From NCBI GenBank assembly GCA_965238305.1, contig CBDEHK010000001.1, forward strand, positions 3,348,001 through 3,412,000: 64,000 nt of DNA. The letters run 5' to 3'. This document shows, in pieces, positions 36,255-45,784 of this stretch. Below the pieces are notes generated by a model. The model was given only the letters and a program-made list of their open reading frames with translations, was not told where the DNA came from and made no database searches. The DNA is from CBDCGJ01 sp965238305. Its GTDB lineage: Bacteria > Pseudomonadota > Alphaproteobacteria > GCA-2731375. A program made the position numbers and the translations under genes. Each line of letters starts with the position of its first letter. Within the stretch, counting starts at the first letter, position 1.

Positions 36255-37685
36255 CTAAAGTGCCAGGCTTCGAAGCATCAGCATTTTCTCATGTTGCATT
36301 TCTCGAAAAGTGTACGGTATACCGCCGACGCCGTAGCCGGATTGATGCAGACCCGCAAACGGCATCCAATCTACGCGAAAGGCAGTATGATCATTGACCA
36401 TGACGGCAGAAGCATCGAGATGTTTGTAGGCATACATCGCCGTATCGATATTTCGGCTCATAACCGCCGCATGAAAGGCGAAAGGCAAAGCATTGGCGCG
36501 CGCGATCGCATCATCAATATCGTGGTAGCAAAATAAGCAGACGACCGGCCCAAATATTTCACATTTACTGACTGCCGCCTGTGGCGGCGGGTCAGCCAAC
36601 AAAGTAGGGGCGTATAGCGATGGGGATAATCTTTCACCACCGTGAACCAATCGGGCGCCAGCGCTTACCGCTTCATCGACCCATTGCGCGACCCGATCAC
36701 ACTCACGATGGCGGATCAGAGGTCCAACGTCGGTATTTTCATGCAGCGGATCGCCAACCCTCAAGTCGGTAACCAGAGCGGCCAGGCGCTCGCACACTTC
36801 CGGGAAAATGGAGTGATGGACAAACACCCGCTGTACAGACACACATACCTGACCGGCGTGATAGAAACCACCCTTTACAAGCAATGGCAGCGCGTCATCC
36901 AAATTCGCGTCGGCGGCCACAATGACCGGCGCGGCACCGCCATGTTCCAAGGCACAACGGGTTCCCGGCGCGAGTTTTGCGCGCAGCTGCCAACCGACTT
37001 TGGCGCTACCGATAAAGCTAAAGAAAGCAACCCGTGGATCAGTGACAATTTTTTCCGCCACCGGCAAGGCGGAGACCGCCACCGCCTGGCACCAGCCCTC
37101 GGGCAGTCCTGCCTCTCGTAACAAGTTGACAAAAATGAAGCAGATTGTCGGGGTGTCTTCCGCCGGCTTGATAATAACCGGACAACCACTGGCAACTGCC
37201 GGCCCGACTTGATGCACGATAAGATTTAGCGGATGATTGAAGGCGCTTACGGCGACAACCACTCCAGTCGGTTCCCGTCGGGTAAAGGCAAGGCGCTGTG
37301 CGGAAGCTGGATTGAGCTGCATTGGCACTTCCGAGCCATGTTCGCCGCGGATGCACTCGACGCAATTTTTGATCCCGTCGATCGCCCGCTCTATTTCGAT
37401 CCGTGTGTCGGTCAGGGGCTTACCACCCTCGAGGACCGCTATATGAACCAGGGCCTCGAAACGCTCCCGCATCAGTTCCACCGTGCGTCCCAAAATCGCC
37501 GCACGTTCATGGGCCGGCAACCAAGCTTCGCGGTCATTATACAGAGCACTCGCGACTTGCAGCGCCCGTTCCGCGCCCAATTCATCAATCGTTTCCACCG
37601 TGGCGACCGGCTTGCCATCGAAGGGCGAGGCAACCTCCAATATGCCGGCACAACTGGCGCCGGGGACTTGTAGGGCGTAGTGCAA
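36255..37685 (-). CDS. NAD(P)-dependent aldehyde dehydrogenase
   Basis: 476 residues. The only plausible start is TTG at 37685, which has GGAG 9 bases upstream; the frame is closed farther up. Aldehyde dehydrogenase motifs are SAFNHPLNLI, the base in ALEHGGAAP and nucleophile Cys in HAGQVCVSVQR. The FNHPLN motif places it near the PhnY/lactaldehyde branch, but it is not a close copy of the phnY gene at 26712. It follows the acetolactate synthase-like gene by 58 bases, suggesting that it acts on an aldehyde made by that enzyme. Confidence 0.82.
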   Translation of the reverse strand: MHYALQVPGASCAGILEVASPFDGKPVATVETIDELGAERALQVASALYNDREAWLPAHERAAILGRTVELMRERFEALVHIAVLEGGKPLTDTRIEIERAIDGIKNCVECIRGEHGSEVPMQLNPASAQRLAFTRREPTGVVVAVSAFNHPLNLIVHQVGPAVASGCPVIIKPAEDTPTICFIFVNLLREAGLPEGWCQAVAVSALPVAEKIVTDPRVAFFSFIGSAKVGWQLRAKLAPGTRCALEHGGAAPVIVAADANLDDALPLLVKGGFYHAGQVCVSVQRVFVHHSIFPEVCERLAALVTDLRVGDPLHENTDVGPLIRHRECDRVAQWVDEAVSAGARLVHGGERLSPSLYAPTLLADPPPQAAVSKCEIFGPVVCLFCYHDIDDAIARANALPFAFHAAVMSRNIDTAMYAYKHLDASAVMVNDHTAFRVDWMPFAGLHQSGYGVGGIPYTFREMQHEKMLMLRSLAL

Positions 37686-37743
37686 TTTATCGCTCCAACT
37701 ACTTTTTCTAATGCAAAGGGATTACGGACGGGGACATCTGCGA

Positions 37744-39387
37744 TCACCCGAATTCCGCCGGCAGGCTGCCGAGTTTTTCCGTCAGCTTCATATTTTCGCG
37801 ATAGTCGACCGGCACATCGACGATCACCACTGTGTCGTCATCGAAGGCGCGTTCAAGTGTTGGGATAAGGTCTTCGGCTTTTTCCACACGGTAACCCTTG
37901 GCTCCGAAAGATTCTGCATATTTCACAAAATCCGGATTAGTAAAGCTGATGTCGCCGTTGCGCCCAAAGCGCCGATCCTGATGCCATTTGATCAGGCCAT
38001 ATTCACTGTCGCTCCAAATCATCACGACCATAGCGATATTGTGGCGCAACGCGGTTTCGATTTCCTGCGAGTTCATCATAAAACCAGCATCGCCGGTGAT
38101 CGCAAGAATACGTTTCTCCGGATGGACCAGCTTTGCCGCCAGAGCGCCGGGTAAAGCGATACCCATCGAGGCAAAACCGTTCGAGATGATGCAGGTATTC
38201 GGCTGTTCGCAGCGATAAAGCCGGGCGATCCACATTTTGTGAGCCCCGACATCGGACAGCAGAATATCGCCGTCACCCATCACCTTCCGGGTGTCGTGCA
38301 GAATGCGTTGGGGTTTGATCGGATAGCCATCGTCGTTCGCAAAATCGTCCAGCTCTGCAATAATTGCGTCACGCAAGTCTTCTTTGAGCAAGCCTTGTTT
38401 CGGCTCCACCAGTTCGGCCAACTGTCTCAGGGTTTCTGCTATATCGCCAATGACGCCGACTTCAAGCATGTAATGTGCATCCACTTCGGCATATGTCTGA
38501 TCGATATGAATGATCTTTTTGTCGCCATTCGGATGCCAGGTCTTTGGCGGATATTCGACCATGTCAAAACCGATGCAGATCACCATATCGGCTTCATCGA
38601 AGCCAAAGCTGACAAAATCATGGGCCTGAAGACCGACCGTGCCGAGGCTGAGGGGATGGGAGAATGGAATGCACCCTTTGGCCATGAAAGTCTGCGCTAC
38701 TGGGATGTTGAGACACTCCGCAAATCTGATCAGGGCATCGCTAGCTTGCGAACGAACGACCCCGTTTCCGGCCATGATGATGGGACGGCGCGCTTGCGCA
38801 ATAAGTTCTGCCACCTGGGCCACTTTTTCCGGTGCCGGATGCGGTGTGGCGGCCCTTTGCACTTTCAAGGGCCGCAGATTTTCTGCAACTTCCGCTCCGG
38901 CGATATTTTCGGGAAAGCTAATAAAGGCGCCACCAGGCTTTTCCGCTTCAGCGTCTTTAAAAGCCTTACGGACCATTTCCGGAATTATTTCCGGGGTCAC
39001 GATTTCCGCGCTATATTTTGAAATCGGCTCGAATAGATTGACCAGATCAAGGATTTGGTGACTTTCCTTGTGCATACGCGTCGTCGCACCCTGCCCAGCC
39101 AGACCGACAATCGGTGCCCGGTCCATATTTGCGTCTGCAAAGCCGGTGATAAGATTGGTTGCGCCGGGCCCCAACGTTGCCAGACAGACCCCCGCACGAC
39201 CGGTCAGCCGGCCATAGACGTCGGCCATGAAAGCGGCGCCTTGTTCATGCCTGACGGTGATGAACTTGATCGTACTATCGCGTAGCGCATCCATAACATG
39301 CAGGTTTTCTTCACCCGGAATGCCAAAAATATATTCGACGCCTTCGTTTTCCAAACTATCGACAAAGAGCTGGGCCGCTGTCGGCAT
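37744..39387 (-). CDS. alsS: Acetolactate synthase-like thiamine diphosphate enzyme
   Basis: 547 residues with three domains: Pyr (HEQGAAFMADVYGRL, catalytic Glu), central, and PP (GDAGFMMNSQEIETAL, the ThDP-Mg site). It has no nearby small subunit and its length fits the catabolic AlsS/AcoH-like type, which condenses two pyruvates to acetolactate. Other 2-oxo-acid decarboxylases share this fold, so the substrate is not certain. GGGGAC lies just before the ATG. It heads a leftward run with an aldehyde dehydrogenase and an FMN enzyme. Confidence 0.8.
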   Translation of the reverse strand: MPTAAQLFVDSLENEGVEYIFGIPGEENLHVMDALRDSTIKFITVRHEQGAAFMADVYGRLTGRAGVCLATLGPGATNLITGFADANMDRAPIVGLAGQGATTRMHKESHQILDLVNLFEPISKYSAEIVTPEIIPEMVRKAFKDAEAEKPGGAFISFPENIAGAEVAENLRPLKVQRAATPHPAPEKVAQVAELIAQARRPIIMAGNGVVRSQASDALIRFAECLNIPVAQTFMAKGCIPFSHPLSLGTVGLQAHDFVSFGFDEADMVICIGFDMVEYPPKTWHPNGDKKIIHIDQTYAEVDAHYMLEVGVIGDIAETLRQLAELVEPKQGLLKEDLRDAIIAELDDFANDDGYPIKPQRILHDTRKVMGDGDILLSDVGAHKMWIARLYRCEQPNTCIISNGFASMGIALPGALAAKLVHPEKRILAITGDAGFMMNSQEIETALRHNIAMVVMIWSDSEYGLIKWHQDRRFGRNGDISFTNPDFVKYAESFGAKGYRVEKAEDLIPTLERAFDDDTVVIVDVPVDYRENMKLTEKLGSLPAEFG

Positions 39388-39459
39388 GATTGTCCCCTTT
39401 TTTGTTGTCGTGTGTGCAATTCGCGCGCTATCGCGCCTGGCGGCGTCGTTGAGTTAGTA

Positions 39460-39909
39460 CTATTTCGTGGCAAGCCAGCCGAAAACGAAGCCGAGTACAG
39501 CACCATAAATGAGATGAAGCATCAGCGCCATCATGGCGACGACCGGACCAATTGCCATGCCGAACAAGCCATACCCAGCCAGGGGCTGGAAGACCACCAT
39601 CATCAGCAACCACGCACCGACACCGAATACAAGACCTTTGACAATGTCGGCGCCAGGTAGCTTCGCCTCCAGAACCGCAAACAACGTTCCCCAAACCACC
39701 GCACCGATAAAAAAGTGAAGCGCCCAACCAACCAAGGGGAAAGGCGGGGCGCCGATCAGGTTCTTGGCCAAACCGGTAAGGTCGGCGATTGGGTTCATTT
39801 CCGGCACCATGCCGGTTAACTGTTTCATGATCATGATGGCGGATAAGACAATCGTGCCCATCAAGCTAGAGACTATTCCATCACGAATATTGCGGCTGCT
39901 TGTATTCAA
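39460..39909 (-). CDS. DUF6789-like small membrane protein
   Basis: 149 residues and about four membrane helices, beginning RNIRDGIVSSLMGTIVLSAIM. The later part is Gly-rich (GLVFGVGAWLLMMVVFQPLAG, LIYGAVLGFVFGWL). It resembles DUF6789-type proteins. No function is known. It is located 72 bases upstream of the acetolactate synthase-like gene and may head the same transcript. Confidence 0.65.
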   Translation of the reverse strand: MNTSSRNIRDGIVSSLMGTIVLSAIMIMKQLTGMVPEMNPIADLTGLAKNLIGAPPFPLVGWALHFFIGAVVWGTLFAVLEAKLPGADIVKGLVFGVGAWLLMMVVFQPLAGYGLFGMAIGPVVAMMALMLHLIYGAVLGFVFGWLATK

Positions 39910-40080
39910 TACAGATATCCTTAAAACCTAATTTTTAATTTTGCTGTCCGTGTCCGAGTTTATTTGATGCCTCAGCACAGGGATTGGTTACAGTTAGAAT
40001 AGACACTTTTGCCAAAATTCAAGAATTGTTGCCGTCGATTAGCCGCGGAACGATCTTGCGCCTGAAATGGCTCATCGGTC

Positions 40081-42339
40081 TTAGGGTTCATCCGGGGCGG
40101 GTGATGCCGGCATTTGATTTTCGATGCTGTCTTGCGCCGCGGCAAGTGCCGCCTCTTCTTCGCCTGGTGTGAGCGGCCTGTCGCTGATGACTTCAACCTT
40201 CACATTGCGGGCGGCAAAATGGATACCATTATCTTCAAAGGCATCGCGGATTTGCTGGTAGGCGTCGCGGCGAATGGTCCATTGTTCCCCCGGCACCGTC
40301 ATGAATTTGACGCCAAGAACCATATTGAACTCTTCCATGCGACGCACGCCTTGCGACTTCAACGGTTCGATAATGTGATGGCCATAATCTTCATTTGCCA
40401 CCAAATTCGCGGAGACCTTTTTGATGATCTTTTTCACCAGCTTGATATCGGTTTCGAAAGGCACCCGGAACTCTAGTTTCATGATCACCCAGTCGCGACT
40501 ATAATTGGTCAATGAAGCTAGTTCGCCGAAAGGGATTGTGTGCAAGGCACCACGATGATGGCGAACCCGCAGTGAGCGAATGGAGACAGATTCCACAGTA
40601 CCCCGCAGGCTGCCGGTTTCGATATATTCGCCGACGCGAAAAGCATCATCGATGAGGAAAAATATCCCTGAGACAATATCTTTTACCAGCGCCTGGGCAC
40701 CGAAGCCGAGAGCGATACCAACGACGCCAGCACCGGCCAAGATCGGACCAATATTAATGCCGACGGAAGAGAGAACGATCAACACGACCATCGCGAAAAT
40801 GGTCACCAACAAAACTTTCCGGATCATCGGCAGCAAAGTCGCAATCCGTGCTTCCGGACCCGGTGCCTTGCCTGGTTGGGGAGGGTCAATACCGGCCAGC
40901 TTCTGGTCGATGGCGGTTTTTATCGCGGTCCAAAGAAGTTCAGCGATAAGGAATGCAAATACAATGTCGATTATCAATCGGAACACCACATGAGCAAAGG
41001 TATTTGAAGCAGATTGCAGCATCGTCGTTACATCCCAGATCAATCCCAGAATGAAAAAGGCAACGATAACCAAAACAAAGCGTACCAGTCGGTCCACGAT
41101 GGGCCGATAGAAATCATACCGGCCCGGTCGCGGCGTCGGGGTATCCCCATCTGAGTCGTCGGGATTGTCTATCGCTAAGACATCGGTGCCGGAATGGTCG
41201 AAAATATGGTTGACCATGGTGTGACAAAACTTGATCACCGCAAAAAGCACTACCAAAGTAACTAATGTCCACAGAATGACATTCACCTGCAGCAGCCAAA
41301 AAAGGAACCCGATCAGCAACAGTACAGTTCGCAATACACTGGAAAAATTGTTCACGGTCGACAGCATGTCGCCCGCCGTGATGGCAGCGCCTGTGTTGAT
41401 GTCAGGTTCGATATCAACGATCTGATTTCGTTTCAGGCGATCAAAGTGCCAAACCGCCGCAATGGCAAAAGCGATGAAAATCGTCCCGGCCATAACTTCA
41501 ATGGCCAGCAGCGATGTCGGCGGCAACGCCAATCGGGTCGAGATGTCGGTGACAACGTAGCCGAGCAGACCGATGGTGGCGATGGTGATTGTCCAGGCAT
41601 AGATGTTGTGCGCTGTGGCTTGGTTTAGCGGCAACAATCGCAAGTCATTCACTTTCGGCGCCAGAGCAAAAACCGCGATGATGATGATCACCCGCATGGC
41701 AATAATGGCTGCCAACATCGACAACACCATATCAGCGATAATCGGTGCCCAGGTGAAGCCGACGAATAGTCCGATACTGCCAAATGAAAAGACGCCAATA
41801 CTGCCAAACAAAAGCACGGCACGAAGCCCTGCGGCTTTCAAAACTTGACCATAGGTTTTTGGCTTGGAGAGTTCGATGCGTTTTAGCGAGCCCAGCAAAT
41901 AGGCCCAGTACAGCCATTCAAGACCGAAGCCGCCAAATAGAAAAATGATTATGTAGATCGGGGACTGCAGAAAATCGTCTGCCGCCATGTGCTGGTGCCA
42001 AGCCGCTGATAGAGTACGCGACAACGCTGGAATTGCGTCGACAGCCTGAACAATGTCTTGCACACGGGTTTCAATTTCGACGATCGTCGCCTGAAAGTGA
42101 TTTTGTAGTCCGGATAGGGTGAAGCCGTCTTCGGCGCCGACGGCGGTAGCATCCGGTAGGCGTTTTTTCAGTTCCTCCACCAGTTCGGGTTTGCTAAGCA
42201 GACGCAGCAGTTCTCGCACTTCTTGTTCAGACGTTTGCTGGGTCTCCGCTTCCGCCTGCCCAAGAACAGACTGTGCCGGTGCGGGGGCGACGCTGGCAAA
42301 CAACCAGAGGGCCGTAAAAAAAACGAGAAAGAGCTTCAT
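40081..42339 (-). CDS. Large MscS-family mechanosensitive channel
   Basis: 752 residues: a signal peptide ending near APAPAQ, a periplasmic helical part (about 20-120), roughly ten membrane helices, then the MscS core. The core has a Gly/Ala-rich pore helix GVVGIALGFGAQALVKD and the beta domain VGEYIETGSLRGTVE and IPFGELASLTNYSRDW. The C terminus (about 60 residues) is acidic. It releases solutes on osmotic downshift. Its ATG overlaps the stop of the ferredoxin gene, with GGAGGG upstream, so the two are translationally coupled. Confidence 0.88.
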   Translation of the reverse strand: MKLFLVFFTALWLFASVAPAPAQSVLGQAEAETQQTSEQEVRELLRLLSKPELVEELKKRLPDATAVGAEDGFTLSGLQNHFQATIVEIETRVQDIVQAVDAIPALSRTLSAAWHQHMAADDFLQSPIYIIIFLFGGFGLEWLYWAYLLGSLKRIELSKPKTYGQVLKAAGLRAVLLFGSIGVFSFGSIGLFVGFTWAPIIADMVLSMLAAIIAMRVIIIIAVFALAPKVNDLRLLPLNQATAHNIYAWTITIATIGLLGYVVTDISTRLALPPTSLLAIEVMAGTIFIAFAIAAVWHFDRLKRNQIVDIEPDINTGAAITAGDMLSTVNNFSSVLRTVLLLIGFLFWLLQVNVILWTLVTLVVLFAVIKFCHTMVNHIFDHSGTDVLAIDNPDDSDGDTPTPRPGRYDFYRPIVDRLVRFVLVIVAFFILGLIWDVTTMLQSASNTFAHVVFRLIIDIVFAFLIAELLWTAIKTAIDQKLAGIDPPQPGKAPGPEARIATLLPMIRKVLLVTIFAMVVLIVLSSVGINIGPILAGAGVVGIALGFGAQALVKDIVSGIFFLIDDAFRVGEYIETGSLRGTVESVSIRSLRVRHHRGALHTIPFGELASLTNYSRDWVIMKLEFRVPFETDIKLVKKIIKKVSANLVANEDYGHHIIEPLKSQGVRRMEEFNMVLGVKFMTVPGEQWTIRRDAYQQIRDAFEDNGIHFAARNVKVEVISDRPLTPGEEEAALAAAQDSIENQMPASPAPDEP

Positions 42340-43445
42340 TTTATCCCTCCCTCAACCTGACTAACCGCGATTTTCTGACGCTGCTTTTTGCGGGCGCGGC
42401 GAAGATCTTTCGGTTCAATGTAAGGTGGTATAAGCCGTTCAATCGAGATTGTTCCCGTGTCCGGGATAACCTGGCAAGCCAGCCGATCGCCCGGCGCCGC
42501 ACCGATCCGGGTCAGTGTTTTTTGTTCAAGTTCGGAAATTTCAGGCAAATACTCGCCACCGGCGTGGATGCGAACCTGACAGGTCCCGCAGCGGCCCTTC
42601 CCTCCACAAAGGCTGGCATGGGGAATATTGTTCATGCGGCTGATCTCCAGCAGCGTCAAACCGGACTTGAGCGTCAGTTCGCTCCCGTCAGCGTACCTGA
42701 TCTGTAATTGGCCACCGACGTTCCTCACGCGAAAATGACGGGCCAACAGGACCAAAGCCAGGACAGCAAAATATACCGATAGCCCGATCGTCTGCATAAA
42801 CAGAATCTTTTCAATTATCCCTGGGGTCGAAGCCAAAATCTTCAAACTGGCTTCGGTGACTTTTGGGTCTTTATTAAGTTCGATCACTTCTTTCCCGGCT
42901 TCGACCATGCCCAGCAGCGCCAATAGCGGGATCGCAATGACCAATGGGTAGACGAGAATGGCAACCCGGGGCCACCAGGATTGAATGCGCATCCAGATCA
43001 CCAGGCCCATGCAGCCATGGACCCAGGTTATGACAGTCACAATAACCTGCTTGAAGCCGAGGACGGGATCGAGAACCCAGAATAGGGTCAATAGAGAAAA
43101 GTATGTTTGCCGGGTCCCGGTCATTATCGGGCCAATGACCACGCCGAGCATGTGACCGAACAACAATGGGAAGATCACCAGCCCGAGAACTAGCTGAACC
43201 AGATCAATCCGGTTCATTTTCAAGGTATTGCGTTGGTAAAGTGCGGTCAGACCCAGAGCCAAATGGCTGACGATGGAGATCATGATCAGCGCGATACCAG
43301 GCAGGGTCGCCCAAAACAGCAAGAACCAAGGCCGCGATTCATCTAGCGCCTCGAGAGAAACCAGCCCAAACGACAAGTTCAATAAATGAGAAGTTAAGAA
43401 TGCGAATAGGATAAGACCTGAAATCAGGCGAATTCTTTTTACCAT
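42336..43445 (-). CDS. Membrane-anchored [2Fe-2S] ferredoxin with putative heme b helices
   Basis: 369 residues. The N-terminal ~245 residues have about six membrane helices with four intramembrane histidines (H20, H61, H98, H143), a pattern like the cytochrome b of succinate dehydrogenase. The C-terminal ~115 residues are a plant-type [2Fe-2S] ferredoxin (SLCGGKGRCGTC ... LACQ) and a basic tail. The same membrane-ferredoxin unit occurs fused to class III adenylate cyclases in rhizobia; here no cyclase domain is present. It probably moves electrons between a heme and the cluster at the membrane. It is coupled to the MscS channel gene. Confidence 0.75.
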   Translation of the reverse strand: MVKRIRLISGLILFAFLTSHLLNLSFGLVSLEALDESRPWFLLFWATLPGIALIMISIVSHLALGLTALYQRNTLKMNRIDLVQLVLGLVIFPLLFGHMLGVVIGPIMTGTRQTYFSLLTLFWVLDPVLGFKQVIVTVITWVHGCMGLVIWMRIQSWWPRVAILVYPLVIAIPLLALLGMVEAGKEVIELNKDPKVTEASLKILASTPGIIEKILFMQTIGLSVYFAVLALVLLARHFRVRNVGGQLQIRYADGSELTLKSGLTLLEISRMNNIPHASLCGGKGRCGTCQVRIHAGGEYLPEISELEQKTLTRIGAAPGDRLACQVIPDTGTISIERLIPPYIEPKDLRRARKKQRQKIAVSQVEGGIK

Positions 43446-43540
43446 GTGAAAGTCTCGGCCCCCAGATTACTGAAAAAATTTATCGTACTCGCGTTCATTT
43501 GTCCAACGACGGCAGGGAAAGTTCACAACCTTTCCGACGC

Positions 43541-44818
43541 CTAGTAGATTGCACCGGGGTACCCGACCAGCAGGTCCCAAAAATTTAAAACGCGATGGAC
43601 AAGAGGACGCTTCGCATCGCCGGGTCTGCTGCCATGTCGAATGAGAATAGCGATGTCTGAACTCACACCTGGATTTTCACGAAAATAACTATGCCCCAGG
43701 ACGCTGGTTTCGTTTTCAACATTGACGATGTTTACGTTTTTTAGCGTATTGAAAATCTGACCTTCGGTTTGGCCGAGGTTTGTCGAATCCAAACGCCCGA
43801 AGCGGACCCCACTCATAAGAAATTCTGACCAGTCGAGCGCACTGTCCTGTTGATTTGTATAGATCGTTATCTGCTCAATCGCCGGTCCAAACTTTTCCGC
43901 TATAAGACGCTGCCGGACAATATCAAAGTCAAGATCCGGCGCTGCAAGGACAAGATTGGCAATACGAAAATCGTCGAAAGGCTTGCGGCCGGCAGCGCGG
44001 CTTTCAATGACAAGCTCTCGCAAGGCGGTGGTCATGACATCGGTGCCGCGGCTATGGGCGATGATATGCAGGCGGCGTACCTGCGGAATATCGCCCAACA
44101 GACGCAGAAATTGTTTCAAGTGAAAAATCGTGAATTCACCGGATTCGCGATCTACAAAATATCCGAATAGACCGCCGCTGGCAGCCGGCCAACTATACAG
44201 AATAGGAACCCCGCGGCGCCCGATGAAATGCCAAATATCGGCGAGAACAAAGGCGGAAGACTGGAACGTGTTGTTGAAGCCGTGGATGAATAGTACTACT
44301 TCATCACGCTGACCCCTCTCTAGACGATCAACGATGTCAGTACGAAATTTCAATGCCGCGGCTTGATACGCGGCTCTACTGGCTTCGTCATCGACTATTT
44401 CGCCGTCCACTATTGAAAACGGATATGGTGTCGGCGGGAATCTGGCGCGCTCTTGCACTGGGCCGAGATGAAGCAATAACTCCCGCTTGCGATCTTTGGT
44501 TTCGCTTGCTGACACTAAATCCTGCCACGTGCTCGCGTTGCTGATCTCAACTGTCACGGTCCCATATGCGGCAGCGTCAGAGCGCGCGGCGCCATAGAAA
44601 GCAATAGCCTGCGGGTCGGTTTCCTGGGTCCGATCGGTAACGTACAGAAGTTCAATTTGCGGGTTCTGCAGGTTCTTCGGGATCTCGTTGGCTGGATATT
44701 TGCCAGCGCCAATAAACAAGTTTGGCGTCGGCATCAACGGGCGCTCACTGCTGCAGCCTACAATAAAAACAACATAGAATAGCGGCAGGAATTTGCGTAA
44801 GAAATTTGTGCTATGCAT
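43541..44818 (-). CDS. Lipoprotein alpha/beta-hydrolase (DUF900-like)
   Basis: About 425 residues from ATG 44818; the longer frame upstream runs through a neighbouring remnant. The lipoprotein signal has the lipobox FIVGC. The hydrolase domain has FIHGFNNTF and a nucleophile elbow IIAHSRGTD, with APDLDFD supplying a likely Asp. DUF900 members are serine esterase-like envelope proteins of unknown substrate. Its start overlaps the end of the YeeE-like fragment. Confidence 0.75.
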   Translation of the reverse strand: MHSTNFLRKFLPLFYVVFIVGCSSERPLMPTPNLFIGAGKYPANEIPKNLQNPQIELLYVTDRTQETDPQAIAFYGAARSDAAAYGTVTVEISNASTWQDLVSASETKDRKRELLLHLGPVQERARFPPTPYPFSIVDGEIVDDEASRAAYQAAALKFRTDIVDRLERGQRDEVVLFIHGFNNTFQSSAFVLADIWHFIGRRGVPILYSWPAASGGLFGYFVDRESGEFTIFHLKQFLRLLGDIPQVRRLHIIAHSRGTDVMTTALRELVIESRAAGRKPFDDFRIANLVLAAPDLDFDIVRQRLIAEKFGPAIEQITIYTNQQDSALDWSEFLMSGVRFGRLDSTNLGQTEGQIFNTLKNVNIVNVENETSVLGHSYFRENPGVSSDIAILIRHGSRPGDAKRPLVHRVLNFWDLLVGYPGAIY

Positions 44819-45089
44819 CTCTAATCTTCCCCACGTTTCTAGTCTTCCCGACAGATGCCGCCGCGGAAACCCAGCCGTCGAATTCATACTTGAAAATCTG
44901 CATTGAGATGATGACCAGATATATTCCCAACAACACGCCAAAATAAGCGAGCATGGCACTAGGCTGAAGCAAGGGAATAGTGTGCAAGATCAAAACGTTA
45001 TAACCACCGGGCATCGTATTAGCGCCAACAGCCATCATCATCCCGCCAACAAAATGGCGTAAAGCGGCAACCAGGTCTGGGCGCCGCAA
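44811..45089 (-). pseudogene. C-terminal fragment of a YeeE/YedE-type transporter
   Basis: 92 residues: AALRHFVGGMMMAVGANTMPGG, then HTIPLLQPSAMLAYFGVLLG, the last two helices of a YeeE/YedE (sulfur transport) protein. The rest of the ~350-residue family domain is missing. The frame joins, out of register, the front part of a cytochrome c gene, so a deletion has brought the two together. It is unlikely to be functional. Confidence 0.5.
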
Positions 45090-45104
45090 GCGGTAAGCGC
45101 GGCT

Positions 45105-45286
45105 CTGAGACCGATCAAGTTGGCAAAACTTGGCCCCATTTCGTGTTTGTCGACGTCAGTGGTGTGGCAGGCTTCGAAGTTGCCAAAAATCTTTTGACCG
45201 ACTTCGCTTTCATCATCAGCTGCGGTCGTTCCAGGCCAAAGCACGACGAACAGGAATAGAAAAAGCAATGCATGGATAGAGTACAA
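45105..45286 (-). pseudogene. Truncated class I cytochrome c with a lost heme cysteine
   Basis: A signal peptide (about 22 residues, ending TTAA) is followed by EVGQKIFGNFEACHTTD and HEMGPSFANLIG, the start of a soluble cytochrome c. The heme motif should be C-x2-C-H, but the first Cys is Phe (codon 45176-45178 on the complement; TTC for TGC). The Met-ligand half is missing: after about 45105 the frame runs into YeeE-like DNA. A dead gene, or possibly a misjoined one. Confidence 0.6.
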
Positions 45287-45479
45287 TTTTGTTCCGCCAA
45301 CTGTCCTTGAGCAACCGGAAACACCTAGTGCAGGGTTTCGGTAATGTAGATTTGATGTTGCGAGACGGAAAGAGGTTACACAAACGGAAACAAATTTCGG
45401 TTCATATTGTCAGGTGAGAATTCTGTGATGCCTATTCGATCAAAGGCCACAAAGTTAGCGGAACGGCGGCGGACTATCC

Positions 45480-45746
45480 TCAGTTTTTTCGGGCCGCCAG
45501 GATGGCCAGAACCAAATCTTCAGGCACAGTATCGGGAACCGCTTGATCAGGATCGTCGAAAGCCTGTTTCGAAAGCTCAATTGTGCGTTTATACGCCGCC
45601 AGATATTCGCGACATTCCCGACAGATCTTAAGATGCAGTTCGAAAACAAATTTTTGCCTTTCCGGCAGCTCATCTTCAAAATAAGCAAGGACAAAATCCT
45701 CGAATTGCCGACACGTGATCATCATTGGCATGAATTTCATGATCAT
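45480..45746 (-). CDS. Zinc-finger anti-sigma factor
   Basis: About 88 residues from ATG 45746 (AGGTGG upstream); an in-frame GTG at 45788 also exists. MITCRQFEDFVLAYFEDELPE and ELHLKICRECREYL form the H-x3-C-x2-C zinc-binding anti-sigma (ZAS) fold. No membrane helix is seen, so it is a soluble anti-sigma factor. It probably binds the ECF sigma factor encoded upstream on the same strand. Confidence 0.75.
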   Translation of the reverse strand: MIMKFMPMMITCRQFEDFVLAYFEDELPERQKFVFELHLKICRECREYLAAYKRTIELSKQAFDDPDQAVPDTVPEDLVLAILAARKN

Positions 45747-45784
45747 GCCGCGCATCCACCTCATCGGTTGTTGTAAAGGAATGA

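Noticed and set aside
36255..37685. A second phosphonoacetaldehyde dehydrogenase
   Set aside because: The FNHPLN motif is shared, but the catalytic Glu motif (LEHGGAAP) and context differ from phnY, so I called it only an aldehyde dehydrogenase.
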